Shown: positions 19,670 to 27,966, counted from the first letter of the stretch. The stretch: DNA of 64,000 bases from Bradyrhizobium sp. 139 (GCF_023074175.1 NZ_JADPKS010000008.1:310001-374000), one strand, 5' to 3'. The notes: generated by a model not told the origin, from the sequence alone. Translations and numbers: made by a program.

Positions 19670-19903
19670 TCATTCAGCCTCAAGCATCGTGAGCACCACG
19701 ATCCCGTCGTCGAGTTCCCCCGACGCGAGTTGCGCCCGCGCCATGCGCTCAAACGCCGTCCGGTTCCTGTGAAGGTAGCTGAAGGCCTGCTTCTGCGTCA
19801 GGAAGGTCGTCGCAAGACGGCACATCTGTCGACCTGCTCCCAGCGCGAGAAAAAAGGTAATCGTCTGACCGTCGCTCGACACATCTCTAGGCACGACCCG
19901 CAC
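19670..19903 (-). CDS. small hypothetical protein, about 77 aa
   Basis: The C-terminal 77 residues of a longer minus-strand frame read like a real protein: alternating hydrophobic pattern, TTFLTQKQAFSYLHRNR, FERMARAQLASGELDDGIVVLTMLE. The region upstream in frame is low-complexity arginine-rich and overlaps the gene at 19947, so a GTG near 19903 or one 9 nt further in is the likely start. No family recognised. It lies 43 bp downstream of the gene at 19947 on the same strand and may be co-transcribed. Confidence 0.5.
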   Translation of the reverse strand: MRVVPRDVSSDGQTITFFLALGAGRQMCRLATTFLTQKQAFSYLHRNRTAFERMARAQLASGELDDGIVVLTMLEAE

Positions 19904-19946
19904 TCTTCGGCATGTGAACGGCCCTCGCTGTGGCGTTACATCCGCG

Positions 19947-20201
19947 CTATTCGACCGGACTACGCGGCACTTTCTTCTTGCGCTTCGTTTCGGCTGGTGC
20001 GGGTAGCGACGCGCGAAGAGTTGCGTCGGCCGCTTCCTTGGCTTGGCGCAGTTCGCGAAGCCGCGCCATGTTCTTGCGAACATCGACGGCCTGCCTTTCG
20101 GCGTCCGCCATTGCCCGCGTTCCCTCCTCGGCAGCCAAACGCTGACGGTTGGTACGCGCGATGCTTTGGGGTGACGGTTCAGCCGACTTCTTGCCGCTCA
20201 T
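19947..20201 (-). CDS. small basic coiled-coil-like hypothetical protein
   Basis: An 84-aa basic protein: N-terminal SGKKSAEPSPQ, a long charged helix in the middle (RQRLAAEEGTRAMADAERQAVDVR...RLRELRQAKEAAD), and a lysine/arginine-rich tail (KRKKKVPRSPVE). It has no membrane segment. It is transcribed away from nothing obvious and sits downstream of the cold-shock gene, separated by that gene's terminator. No function can be assigned. Confidence 0.6.
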   Translation of the reverse strand: MSGKKSAEPSPQSIARTNRQRLAAEEGTRAMADAERQAVDVRKNMARLRELRQAKEAADATLRASLPAPAETKRKKKVPRSPVE

Positions 20202-20223
20202 ACTTCACCCACTCTGAAAACAG

Positions 20224-20255
20224 ATAAAACCCGCTCAATCCGGGGATCGAGCGGG
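20224..20255 (-). terminator. rho-independent terminator of the cold-shock gene
   Basis: Read on the minus strand, CCCGCTC..GAGCGGG forms a stem followed by TTTTAT. It starts 44 bp after the stop of the csp gene and lies between it and the gene starting at 20201, so it separates the two units. Confidence 0.75.
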
Positions 20256-20298
20256 CAGCGTGGCCGTTTCAGTACATCCGTGAAACGGCGCCAGGATC

Positions 20299-20508
20299 TT
20301 AGGCCAGCGAGAGATTCTCTGCGCTGACTTTACCCCGCATCTTGTCGGTCTTGGCCTCGAAGTTGACCTTCTGGCCCTCGGCGAGACCTGAAAGACCCGC
20401 CCGCTCGACCGCGCTGATGTGAACGAACACATCGTTGCCGCCGTCGTCGGGCTGAATGAATCCAAAGCCCTTCTGGCCGTTGAACCACTTCACGGTACCT
20501 GTCGTCAT
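20299..20508 (-). CDS. cspA: cold-shock domain protein
   Basis: A 69-aa single cold-shock domain. Both RNA-binding motifs are intact: KGFGFIQ (RNP1, near residue 15) and VFVHISA (RNP2, near residue 29). Such proteins bind single-stranded RNA and act as RNA chaperones or antiterminators. ATG at 20508 has GGAGAA 5 nt upstream; the longer frame to 20670 lies in what is probably a long 5' leader, as is common for csp genes. Whether it is cold-inducible cannot be told. Confidence 0.95.
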   Translation of the reverse strand: MTTGTVKWFNGQKGFGFIQPDDGGNDVFVHISAVERAGLSGLAEGQKVNFEAKTDKMRGKVSAENLSLA

Positions 20509-21167
20509 TTTCTTCTCCAAAGCGCATACGCGCACATTCCGCATGACACACTCACGCAGAACAGATTCAATTCGTCGATGTCTATGGAAAAGGAGCCCGC
20601 GGGCACATTCAACAAGGCACAGCGGCTGAACGAACAGCTCCAACGTATACCACATCATCCCCATTTGCAAGGCTTGGCGGGATTTCTTGGCGGGATTTGA
20701 TTTAATGCCTCAGGGGCTCGGCGGAACATCTTCAACTTTGAAGATTCAGTCCCGCAAGACGTCTGAGGCGAGCTTTGCAATCGTAAACGTCGGTTTGATG
20801 CTAGCTGTGGTCTTTCAGGAGCTGGTTCGCGTTCTACCTGCCGAAAGGCGCGCCTGACGCCCGAACCGCTCAAGCGGCGGATGGCCGAAGAGATCGCGCG
20901 CTGGCAGAACATGTCAAAACCGCGCAGATTCGACTCGATCACCAGCACCGCTTTTGACTTGCCCGGACCCGCTACCAATCTGCGAATGCTTCTTCATAAC
21001 AGCGCCGGATCGGATTCGAGGAGTTGTTGAACGAGAAAACGATAGCGGAATTGTAGCTTCAGTTAACCAGGCGTGCAGACTAAAGCTGGCCTGTGCCCGG
21101 CCGCAACAGTCCTTTGGTTCTCGACGGCACTGCTGTAAGCCGTCTGCCGGGAAACAAGGAGGTCGGC
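20509..21167. other. long intergenic region, csp leader plus possible gene relic
   Basis: The first 150-200 bp are probably the csp promoter and leader. At about 20837-21030 a plus-strand frame with no start reads LTPEPLKRRMAEEIARWQ, which faintly resembles the C-terminal helix of Bug/TctC-type binding proteins. This is too short to call as a pseudogene. Nothing else was recognised. Confidence 0.4.
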
Positions 21168-21857
21168 ATGTCACTGCTCGGCAAGGCAACTGTCGCGATG
21201 TGGTGGAGCGTCCGCCCCGAGCAGCGCACGGAATTCGGCGATTGGCATTCGCATGAACATTTTCCGGAGCGGATGAGCATTCCCGGCTTCCGGCGCGGAT
21301 CGCGCTGGACCAGCACGACGGACACTGAAGGTTTCTTCGTGCTGTACGAGCTGGAGCAATATGAGGTGCTCACGTCGAAGGGATATCTCGACCGGCTCAA
21401 TGCGCCGACACCGTGGTCGACCAAGATGATGCCGCACCATCTCGGCATGGTCCGCAGCCAGTGCCGCGTCGCCGCTAGTTTTGGCGGCGGCGTTGCAACT
21501 TCGCTCGCCACCATCAGGCTTTCGCCGGAGACGGGACGGGAAGCGGGATTGCAGACGCAGCTCTCGGAAACGCTCGGCGCATTGGCGCAGAAGCCGGGAC
21601 TGACGGGCGCCCACCTCCTCCTGACCGACACACCGCGAACGAACTCACCCACGACCGAACAGCAGATCCGGGGAAAGGATGGCGCCGCGGACTGGATCGT
21701 CCTGCTCTCCGGATACGAGACTGATGCAGTCGAGCGCGTGATCGCCGATCAGCTTTCGCTGTCAGCGCTTCTCGCCGCGGGCGCGCGGGGCAATCCGACG
21801 ATCGGCTGCTACAAGCTGGCGTTCACCATGACGCCGCAGGACGTGGCGGCAGGCTAG
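21168..21857 (+). CDS. hypothetical protein, tandem dimeric alpha/beta-barrel-like (EthD/DUF4286-like)
   Basis: A 229-aa protein. The first half has WWSVRPEQRTEFGDWHSHEHFPERMSIPGFRRGSRW, a pattern of EthD/ABM-like ferredoxin-fold domains with conserved histidines. The second half repeats the same secondary-structure order more loosely, so it is probably two fused alpha/beta-barrel domains. ATG at 21168 is chosen because AAGGAGG lies 6 nt upstream; the frame continues 75 nt further up without a site. Function unknown. Confidence 0.65.
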   Translation: MSLLGKATVAMWWSVRPEQRTEFGDWHSHEHFPERMSIPGFRRGSRWTSTTDTEGFFVLYELEQYEVLTSKGYLDRLNAPTPWSTKMMPHHLGMVRSQCRVAASFGGGVATSLATIRLSPETGREAGLQTQLSETLGALAQKPGLTGAHLLLTDTPRTNSPTTEQQIRGKDGAADWIVLLSGYETDAVERVIADQLSLSALLAAGARGNPTIGCYKLAFTMTPQDVAAG

Positions 21858-21987
21858 CAACTCTCGCCAGTCATCTTTCAAAAAATTCGAGACGCCCTGT
21901 CGGATCGGCAGTATCTCCATCGTCCTCTAGACATGAATGGGCAACAGATGCTGGCGTCTGGCCCATCGATTCATGAGGATGACGATC

Positions 21988-22431
21988 ATGCCCAGCACTG
22001 TCCGCCTGCACCGCGTTCTGACGACCAGCCCGGAAAAAGTTTATCGCGCCTTCCTGGAGGCGGATGCGCTGGCGAAATGGCTTCCGCCGAACGGCTTTAC
22101 GTGCACCGTGCATCATTTCGAGCCCAAGGTCGGGGGCACGTTCAAAATGTCGTTCCGGAATTTCACGACGGGCAACAGCCACGCGTTCGGCGGCGAATAT
22201 CTCGAGCTCGTCCCGGGCGAACGTCTGCGTTACACCGACAAGTTCGACGACCCCAATCTGCCCGGCGAGATCCAGGTGACCGTGACGCTGAAGAAGGTCT
22301 CGGTCGGCACCGAGGTCGACATCACGCAAGCCGGCATCCCTGATCTCATCCCGCCGGAGGCCTGCTATCTCGGCTGGCAGGAATCGCTGCGAAACCTGGC
22401 AAGGCTCGTCGAGCCCGAGATCAACCAATAG
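21988..22431 (+). CDS. SRPBCC (AHSA1-like) domain protein
   Basis: This 147-aa protein shows the START-like helix-grip pattern: HRVLTTSPEKVYRAFLEADALAKWLPPNG at the N-terminus and a C-terminal helix LGWQESLRNLARLVEPEI. Such proteins bind hydrophobic ligands or act as Hsp90 co-factors (AHSA1); no ligand can be inferred. Three in-frame ATGs lie close together (21973, 21979, 21988); 21988 has AGGA at suitable spacing. Confidence 0.8.
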   Translation: MPSTVRLHRVLTTSPEKVYRAFLEADALAKWLPPNGFTCTVHHFEPKVGGTFKMSFRNFTTGNSHAFGGEYLELVPGERLRYTDKFDDPNLPGEIQVTVTLKKVSVGTEVDITQAGIPDLIPPEACYLGWQESLRNLARLVEPEINQ

Positions 22432-22474
22432 CGTCAAGCCGGCAGGAGTTGAGGACGGCCGCGTGACCGTAAGC

Positions 22475-23806
22475 TTACGCGCCCGCCCTCGACTGGAGGC
22501 CGCCGCTAGCGGTCCAGCGGTCCGGGTCGGGACTGTGTCCGATCAGAGCGAGGCCGTATGCGATCGACTCGAACTGGTCGCCCGACATCAATCGTTCGTT
22601 GCCGAACCGCTCGGCGAACAGTTTTCGGACGGCAGGCACAAACGAGGTCCCGCCGGTCAAGAACACCTTCTCCACCTCGCGCGCGGTGATGCCGGCCTCG
22701 CCCAGCACCTTGTCGACGGTAGCGCCTAACCGGGCGATATCGTCGGCAATCCAGCTTTCAAAGTTCTTCCGTGTGATGGTCGAGCCGATATCGACCCCAC
22801 CGCCTTTGAAGCGGAAGTCGACCTGATCCTGCGCCGACAGCGCGACCTTGGCATCGGAGACCGCGCGGTACAGCGAAAAGCCGAGGTCGAGATCGACGAT
22901 GGTGATGAAATCCTCGAGCAGAGCTGGCTTCAGCGCGGTGCGTGACAGCTCCCGGAGCTCGCGCAGATCGCCGTTGCTCTTCATCAGCGCGAGTTGATGC
23001 CAGCGCGCGAGGTTGGTGTAGTGGCCGCCGGGGACCGGCAGCACCTTGTCGAACGAGCGGAAGCTGGAACCCTTGCCCAGCCGCGGCGAGACGACGTGAT
23101 CGACGATGCGGTAATCGAACGTGTCCCCCGCAATCCCGATGCCGGCATGGCCGAGCGGCTCGGCGCGCAAGGCACCGCCCACGCGCGAAAAACGCATCAC
23201 GGAGAAATCGCTGGTGCCGCCGCCGAAATCCGCAACCAGGACGGTGGCATCGCGCTCCAACCGGCGGGCGAAGGAGAACGCGGCGCCCACGGGCTCGTAG
23301 ACATAGCGCGCGTGGCCGGCACCCAGGCGCTCGAACGCGGCCCGGTAGCGCTGCATCGCCAGCGCCTCGTCAGGATTGCCACCGGCAAAGCGCACCGGCC
23401 GGCCGACCGTGATGGTTGACGTCTCGAAGCCGAACCTGTCTCCGCCATGGCGCGCCAGCGTTCGCAGGAACGCCGCCAGAATATCCTCGAACTTGTAGCG
23501 CTGCCGGAACACCTGGGTGGTGTTGAAGCTGCTGCTCGCAGCGAAGGTCTTGAACGACTGGAGGAAGCGGTAGACGTGGCGGCCTTCGAGGAACTGCTCG
23601 ATCGCCCACGGGCCGCCCTCGGCCTGGGCACCGGCTCCCGGCCGGTCCTCCCAGAAGCACAGGGCCGACACGTAGACGCTGTGTCGTTGTCCGCCGTGGT
23701 CGAAGCGGATGGCCTCGACCCGGCGGTCGTCCACCGCGAGGGCGACGACCGTATTGCTGGTCCCAAAATCGATGCCGATCGAGACGGCGGGCGAAGCGCT
23801 CGACAT
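22475..23806 (-). CDS. Hsp70-family protein (YegD-like)
   Basis: This 443-aa protein holds only the actin-like ATPase half of Hsp70: phosphate 1 GIDFGTSNTVVAL (residues 11-23), the connect region VYEPVGAAFSFAR, phosphate 2 VADFGGGTSDFSV and the adenosine motif FLTGGTSFVP. The DnaK substrate-binding domain is missing, as in YegD-type proteins, so it is not the housekeeping DnaK. Converges with the SRPBCC gene. Cytoplasmic; clients unknown. Confidence 0.88.
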   Translation of the reverse strand: MSSASPAVSIGIDFGTSNTVVALAVDDRRVEAIRFDHGGQRHSVYVSALCFWEDRPGAGAQAEGGPWAIEQFLEGRHVYRFLQSFKTFAASSSFNTTQVFRQRYKFEDILAAFLRTLARHGGDRFGFETSTITVGRPVRFAGGNPDEALAMQRYRAAFERLGAGHARYVYEPVGAAFSFARRLERDATVLVADFGGGTSDFSVMRFSRVGGALRAEPLGHAGIGIAGDTFDYRIVDHVVSPRLGKGSSFRSFDKVLPVPGGHYTNLARWHQLALMKSNGDLRELRELSRTALKPALLEDFITIVDLDLGFSLYRAVSDAKVALSAQDQVDFRFKGGGVDIGSTITRKNFESWIADDIARLGATVDKVLGEAGITAREVEKVFLTGGTSFVPAVRKLFAERFGNERLMSGDQFESIAYGLALIGHSPDPDRWTASGGLQSRAGA

Positions 23807-24023
23807 GAACCACTCTGACAGATGATTGGAAAAGGGGGCAGACCACTACCGGCTTTGAATTGCCCTGCCAAGGGCCGGATGCCCCGTGATTCCGTGCAAA
23901 TTCGCCCCAACGCGCCGCTTCAGCAGCCGTTTTGCAAATTAGAGCCCGGGAACGGGCCTTAACGCACCGTTATGCTGCAATGCGGGAGTGCGTATGCTGC
24001 TATGCGATGAGATACGTAGACAG

Positions 24024-24040
24024 TGGCATCTGGTATACAT
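24024..24040. promoter_or_regulatory. operator site 3, upstream of the 45-aa ORF
   Basis: TGGCATCTGGTATACAT shares the left arm, spacing and GGTATAC core with the 17-mers at the oxalate locus; the last two bases deviate. A -35-like GTAGAC lies 2 bp before it, keeping the layout of the other sites. It ends 56 bp upstream of the start codon at 24097. Confidence 0.55.
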
Positions 24041-24096
24041 AAATTGTCCTTCGAAGCGAGACAGCAATACTGGCCGTCTCGAGAAAGGGAATTTCG

Positions 24097-24234
24097 ATGT
24101 CCAAGACCGCTTCCGTCGCGTTCGCCCCCACCGCCTCGCTGTTCGCCCGATTCATGGCGGCCGTCGACCGCTTCCTGATGGCGAGCGCCGAGATCTCGAA
24201 TCACAACGGCGATCTGCCCCGCTTCGGCCTGTAA
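24097..24234 (+). CDS. 45-aa small protein in the putative oxalate regulon
   Basis: ATG at 24097 with GAAAGGGA upstream opens a 45-codon frame ending in TAA. The product has an amphipathic helical middle (SLFARFMAAVDRFLMASAEI) and a polar tail ending NGDLPRFGL. No signal peptide; not recognised as a known family. It has its own operator-like site upstream and a hairpin terminator 67 bp downstream, so it looks like a complete small transcription unit immediately before the first OxlT gene. It might be a regulator or partner of the transporter. Confidence 0.6.
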   Translation: MSKTASVAFAPTASLFARFMAAVDRFLMASAEISNHNGDLPRFGL

Positions 24235-24300
24235 CCAACGCCTCCAGCGCCACGAGCGCGACGCGTCGGTTCCCGGACCGTCCACATGCTACTTTTGATG

Positions 24301-24330
24301 AATGGCCCCGCAGGACGGGGCCATTTCTAC
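24301..24330 (+). terminator. hairpin terminator after the 45-aa ORF
   Basis: ATGGCCCCG-CAGGA-CGGGGCCAT forms a strong stem followed by a short T-rich tail (TTCTACTT). The tail is weak, so read-through into the transporter gene is possible. Confidence 0.65.
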
Positions 24331-24410
24331 TTGTGCTGTCCCGAGTCACAGCCGCAACCGGGAAGGGCCTGCGGCATTTGCGCACGGTGGCCGGACCAGC
24401 GCTTGTAGCT

Positions 24411-24427
24411 TGGCATAATGCATACAA
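24411..24427. promoter_or_regulatory. operator site 4, upstream of first OxlT gene
   Basis: TGGCATAATGCATACAA has the conserved TGGCAT left arm and an ATAC right arm at the same spacing as the other sites. It also sits in a wider dyad, CTTGTA-N15-TACAAG (24402-24428), which contains a TTG of a possible -35. The transporter starts 53 bp downstream. Confidence 0.5.
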
Positions 24428-24479
24428 GAATGCCGTTCCAGCGCTCGCAGAAAAATGAGAGGCGCCCACGGGAGGCTTT

Positions 24480-25766
24480 ATGACGGACATGGTGCAAGCA
24501 ACGGCCCCTACAGCCGCGCGCGTTAGCGACACGTATCGCTGGACGCAATTGGCGGTCGGTGTAGCGGCGATGGTGATGATCGCCAATTATCAATACGGCT
24601 GGACGTTCTTCGTCCCCGACATCCAGAAGAAGTTTGGCTGGGACCGTGCCTCGATCCAGTGGGCATTTACGCTATTTGTCTTGTTCGAGACCTGGCTGGT
24701 GCCCGTCGAAGGATGGTTCGTCGACAAATACGGTCCGCGCATCGTCGTGCTGATCGGCGGCCTGCTCTGCGCCATCGGCTGGGCGATCAACGCGCAAGCG
24801 ACGACGCTCAACGGCTTCTATCTGGGCATGATCATCGCAGGCATCGGCGCGGGCGGCGTCTATGGCACCTGCGTCGGCAATGCGCTGAAATGGTTTCCCG
24901 ACAAGCGCGGCCTCGCCGCGGGCATCACGGCCGCGGGCTTCGGTGCGGGCTCCGCGCTCACCGTCGCGCCGATCCAGGCCATGATCAAGGACAGTGGATT
25001 CCAGACCACCTTCCTTTATTTCGGCCTCGGACAAGGCATCATCATCTGCATCCTCGCCTTCTTCCTGTTTGCGCCGAAGCCCGGCCAGGTGCCGAGCGTG
25101 GTGGTGAATGCCGCGCTCGCGCAGACGCGGCGCAACTACCAGCCGACCGAGGTGCTGCGTCAGCCGATCTTCTGGCTGATGTACTTCATGTTCGTGATCG
25201 TCGGCGCCGGCGGCCTGATGGTGACGGCCAACCTGAAGCCGATCGCGGTCGACTGGAAGGTCGACAGCGTTCCGGTGACGCTGATGGCGGTGACGATGAC
25301 CGCCGTAACCTTCGCAGCCACGATCGACCGCGTGCTCAACGGCCTGACGCGTCCGTTCTTCGGCTGGATCTCCGACATGATCGGCCGCGAGAACACGATG
25401 TTCATCGCCTTCGGCATGGAAGGTTTTGGCATCTGGATGCTCTACCTCTGGGGCCACGACCCGATCTGGTTCGTGCTGCTGTCGGGCTTCGTGTTCTTCG
25501 CCTGGGGCGAGATCTACTCGCTGTTCCCCTCGACCTGCACCGACACGTTCGGCGCGAAGTTCGCGACCACCAATGCGGGCCTGCTCTACACCGCAAAGGG
25601 CACCGCCGCGCTGCTCGTCCCGATCGCCAACTACATGCAGCAATCGTCGGGAACCTGGGACAGCGTGTTCATCATCGCGGCCGGCGCCAACATCCTGGCT
25701 TCGCTGCTGGCGATCGCGGTGCTCAAGCCCTGGCGCAAGGTCGTGGTCGCAAAGTCGATGGCCTGA
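24480..25766 (+). CDS. oxlT: MFS transporter, OxlT-type oxalate/formate antiporter (copy 1)
   Basis: This 428-aa carrier has 12 predicted helices. The motif-A-like loop WFVDKYGPRIVVLIGG follows helix 2, and GGVYGTCVGNALKWFPDKRGLAAGITAAGFGAG in helices 4-5 is typical of the oxalate:formate antiporter family. OxlT swaps external oxalate for internal formate across the inner membrane. ATG at 24480 has GGGAGG upstream. The operator-like site at 24411 links it to oxc-frc. Substrate is inferred from family and context; other dicarboxylates are possible. Confidence 0.85.
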   Translation: MTDMVQATAPTAARVSDTYRWTQLAVGVAAMVMIANYQYGWTFFVPDIQKKFGWDRASIQWAFTLFVLFETWLVPVEGWFVDKYGPRIVVLIGGLLCAIGWAINAQATTLNGFYLGMIIAGIGAGGVYGTCVGNALKWFPDKRGLAAGITAAGFGAGSALTVAPIQAMIKDSGFQTTFLYFGLGQGIIICILAFFLFAPKPGQVPSVVVNAALAQTRRNYQPTEVLRQPIFWLMYFMFVIVGAGGLMVTANLKPIAVDWKVDSVPVTLMAVTMTAVTFAATIDRVLNGLTRPFFGWISDMIGRENTMFIAFGMEGFGIWMLYLWGHDPIWFVLLSGFVFFAWGEIYSLFPSTCTDTFGAKFATTNAGLLYTAKGTAALLVPIANYMQQSSGTWDSVFIIAAGANILASLLAIAVLKPWRKVVVAKSMA

Positions 25767-25794
25767 CGCGCTTCACACAACGCGTTCAAGCAAC

Positions 25795-25830
25795 GACGCC
25801 CGGCCTCACGGCCGGGCGTTTTCGTTTTTG
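25795..25830 (+). terminator. terminator after first OxlT gene
   Basis: ACGCCCGGCC-TCAC-GGCCGGGCGT is a perfect stem followed by TTTCGTTTTT. It isolates the first transporter from the second. Confidence 0.9.
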
Positions 25831-25911
25831 CAGACCCTCCTGGGCTATCGCTGCCCCAGGACGGAACCGCGCACTTTTCTTGCGTTGCGTCACAAGATTG
25901 CGCTTGCCTTC

Positions 25912-25928
25912 TGGAATATCGTATACCA
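25912..25928. promoter_or_regulatory. operator site 5, upstream of second OxlT gene
   Basis: TGGAATATCGTATACCA carries the dyad TGG-AT..AT-CCA with the GTATAC core. A TTGCCT box sits 2 bp before it, as at the other sites. It ends about 100 bp before the second transporter gene. Confidence 0.6.
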
Positions 25929-26029
25929 ATCTCCCCGCCGCGCTTGCGACGATAAGCCACAACATTTGCGACAATGGGTCATCTTGCAATCCAAGGTCGT
26001 GACAAATCAGGCGCCTTGGGAGGTTGTTG

Positions 26030-27352
26030 ATGATTTCCAGCACGGATGGCGCTGTCACAGCCGCGCCTCTTCGCACAGGTTTCCGTTGGCTCCAGCTCGG
26101 CATGGGCATCGTCTGCATGGCGATGATCGCCAATCTGCAATATGGCTGGACGCTGTTCGTCGATCCGATCGACGCCAAGTATCATTGGGGCCGCGCAGCG
26201 ATCCAGCTCGCTTTCACGATCTTCGTCGTCACCGAGACCTGGCTGGTGCCAATCGAGGCGTGGTTCGTCGACAAATACGGTCCGCGCATCGTCGTCATGT
26301 TCGGCGGCGTGATGATCGCGCTGTCCTGGGTGCTCAACTCCTACGCTGACTCACTCACCCTGCTCTACGCGGCTGCCGTCGTCGGCGGCATGGGCGCAGG
26401 AGCGGTTTACGGCACCTGCGTCGGCAATGCGCTAAAGTGGTTTCCTGATCGCCGCGGCCTCGCCGCCGGCGCGACCGCCGCAGGATTCGGCGCGGGCGCC
26501 GCGCTCACCGTGGTGCCTATCGCCGCCATGATCGCAGCGAGCGGCTATCAGCACGCGTTCCTGACCTTCGGCATCGGCCAGGGCGTGGTCGTGTTCGTGC
26601 TCGCCTTCTTCATCCAGCCGCCGCGGATCTCGATCCCGCCGAAGAAGAGGCAGCTCAACCTGCCGCAGACCAAGATCGACTTCACCCCGCCGCAAGTGCT
26701 GCGCGCGCCTATTTTCTGGGTGATGTACCTCGTTTTCGTCATGGTCGCCTCCGGCGGCCTGATGACTGCGGCGCAGATCGCGCCGATCGCGCACGACTTC
26801 AAGATCGCCGACACGCCGGTCACGCTCGCCGGCTTCCAGATGGCGGCGCTGACATTTGCGATCTCGCTCGACCGAATCTTCGACGGCTTCGGACGTCCGT
26901 TCTTCGGCTTTGTCTCCGACACGATCGGCCGCGAGCACACCATGTTCATCGCGTTCGGCACGGCGGCCTTGATGCTCTTGACGCTGTCGGCCTACGGCCA
27001 CGTCCCGATGGTGTTCGTGCTCGCGACCGCGGTGTACTTCGGCGTGTTCGGCGAGATCTACTCGCTGTTCCCCGCCACCTGCGGCGACACCTTCGGCTCG
27101 AAATACGCGACCACCAACAACGGCATGCTCTACACCGCGAAGGGCACCGCCTCCCTGCTCGTCCCGCTCGCGAGCGTGATCTCGGCAACGTACGGCTGGA
27201 AGGCCGTGTTCGTGGTCGCGGTGGCGCTGAACGCGACGGCGGCGCTGACGGCGCTGTTCGTGATCAAGCCGCTGCGCCGCTCCTTCATCCTCGGCAAGGA
27301 AGCCGAGAGCGCCGACGCCGCAACGGGCAGCGCCAAGGCCGAGACGGCGTAG
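26030..27352 (+). CDS. MFS transporter, OxlT-type (copy 2)
   Basis: A 440-aa 12-helix carrier clearly paralogous to the preceding gene: both share WLVP-x-E-x-WFVDKYGPRIVV, VYGTCVGNALKWFPD-x-RGLAAG and EIYSLFP-x-TC-x-DTFG. It differs most in the central loop and C-terminus, so its substrate or affinity may differ. ATG at 26030 is chosen with GGGAGG 6 nt upstream rather than two in-frame TTGs just before it. It has its own operator-like site and terminator. Confidence 0.85.
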   Translation: MISSTDGAVTAAPLRTGFRWLQLGMGIVCMAMIANLQYGWTLFVDPIDAKYHWGRAAIQLAFTIFVVTETWLVPIEAWFVDKYGPRIVVMFGGVMIALSWVLNSYADSLTLLYAAAVVGGMGAGAVYGTCVGNALKWFPDRRGLAAGATAAGFGAGAALTVVPIAAMIAASGYQHAFLTFGIGQGVVVFVLAFFIQPPRISIPPKKRQLNLPQTKIDFTPPQVLRAPIFWVMYLVFVMVASGGLMTAAQIAPIAHDFKIADTPVTLAGFQMAALTFAISLDRIFDGFGRPFFGFVSDTIGREHTMFIAFGTAALMLLTLSAYGHVPMVFVLATAVYFGVFGEIYSLFPATCGDTFGSKYATTNNGMLYTAKGTASLLVPLASVISATYGWKAVFVVAVALNATAALTALFVIKPLRRSFILGKEAESADAATGSAKAETA

Positions 27353-27376
27353 CGACCACACGCCTTGACGCAGTTG

Positions 27377-27411
27377 AGAAGGGGCGCAGCGATGCGCCCC
27401 TTTCTTTTGCC
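27377..27411 (+). terminator. terminator after second OxlT gene
   Basis: AAGGGGCGC-AGCGAT-GCGCCCCTT forms a stem followed by TCTTTTGC. It ends the second transporter unit. Confidence 0.85.
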
Positions 27412-27490
27412 TGGACTTCTATTTCGACGGCAAACGTCAGTATTCCTGCCGCAAGATTTTTCGGATCAGCCAAATCGAGTGCTTGACGGT

Positions 27491-27507
27491 TGGCATTATG
27501 TATACCA
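27491..27507. promoter_or_regulatory. operator site 6, upstream of the CBS gene
   Basis: TGGCATTATGTATACCA has both arms of the 17-bp consensus with a single mismatch in the dyad. A TTGACG box lies 2 bp before it. It ends 33 bp upstream of the CBS gene start, inside the expected promoter. Confidence 0.65.
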
Positions 27508-27540
27508 CACTTGACCATCATTTCACCCAGGGAGGTTGCA

Positions 27541-27966
27541 ATGCTGGTCGGAGACATTCTGCGCAAGAAGACGCCGCGCGTTGTTACGGTACGAATGAAC
27601 GAAACGGTGGGTATCGCCGCCAAGCTGATGCGCGCCAACAACATCAGCGCGCTGGTGGTCAAGGACGTGGTCCGCTCCGAGGGCAACACCGCGGTCGGCA
27701 TGTTCACCGAGCGCGACGTCGTGCGCGCCGTCGCCGAGCACGGCGCGGGCGCCGTCAACGTCAAGGTCTCGCAGCTCGTCTCGGTGCAGCAGCTCATCTC
27801 CTGCACCTCGACCGACACGATCGAGCACGTCCGGCACCTGATGAACCGCAATCACATCCGGCACCTGCCGGTGATCGACGATTACAGCCTCGTCTCCGTC
27901 ATCAGCATGCGCGACATCGCCGCTGCCGTTGACGAGGCGACCAACTCGACGCCGCAAGCGGCCTAG
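27541..27966 (+). CDS. CBS-pair domain protein
   Basis: A 141-aa protein made of two CBS motifs (about residues 10-65 and 75-130, the second with HLMNRNHIRHLPVIDD and SVISMRDIAA). Stand-alone CBS pairs bind adenosyl nucleotides and sense energy state, often regulating transporters or enzymes. ATG at 27541 has GGGAGG upstream. Its promoter carries the same operator-like site as the oxalate and OxlT genes, so it may modulate oxalate uptake or catabolism; that is inference. Confidence 0.85.
   Translation: MLVGDILRKKTPRVVTVRMNETVGIAAKLMRANNISALVVKDVVRSEGNTAVGMFTERDVVRAVAEHGAGAVNVKVSQLVSVQQLISCTSTDTIEHVRHLMNRNHIRHLPVIDDYSLVSVISMRDIAAAVDEATNSTPQAA

Noticed and set aside
20837..21030. Possible relic of a Bug/TctC-type binding protein
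   Set aside because: Only about 20 residues look similar and there is no other frame of the same gene; too weak to call a pseudogene.
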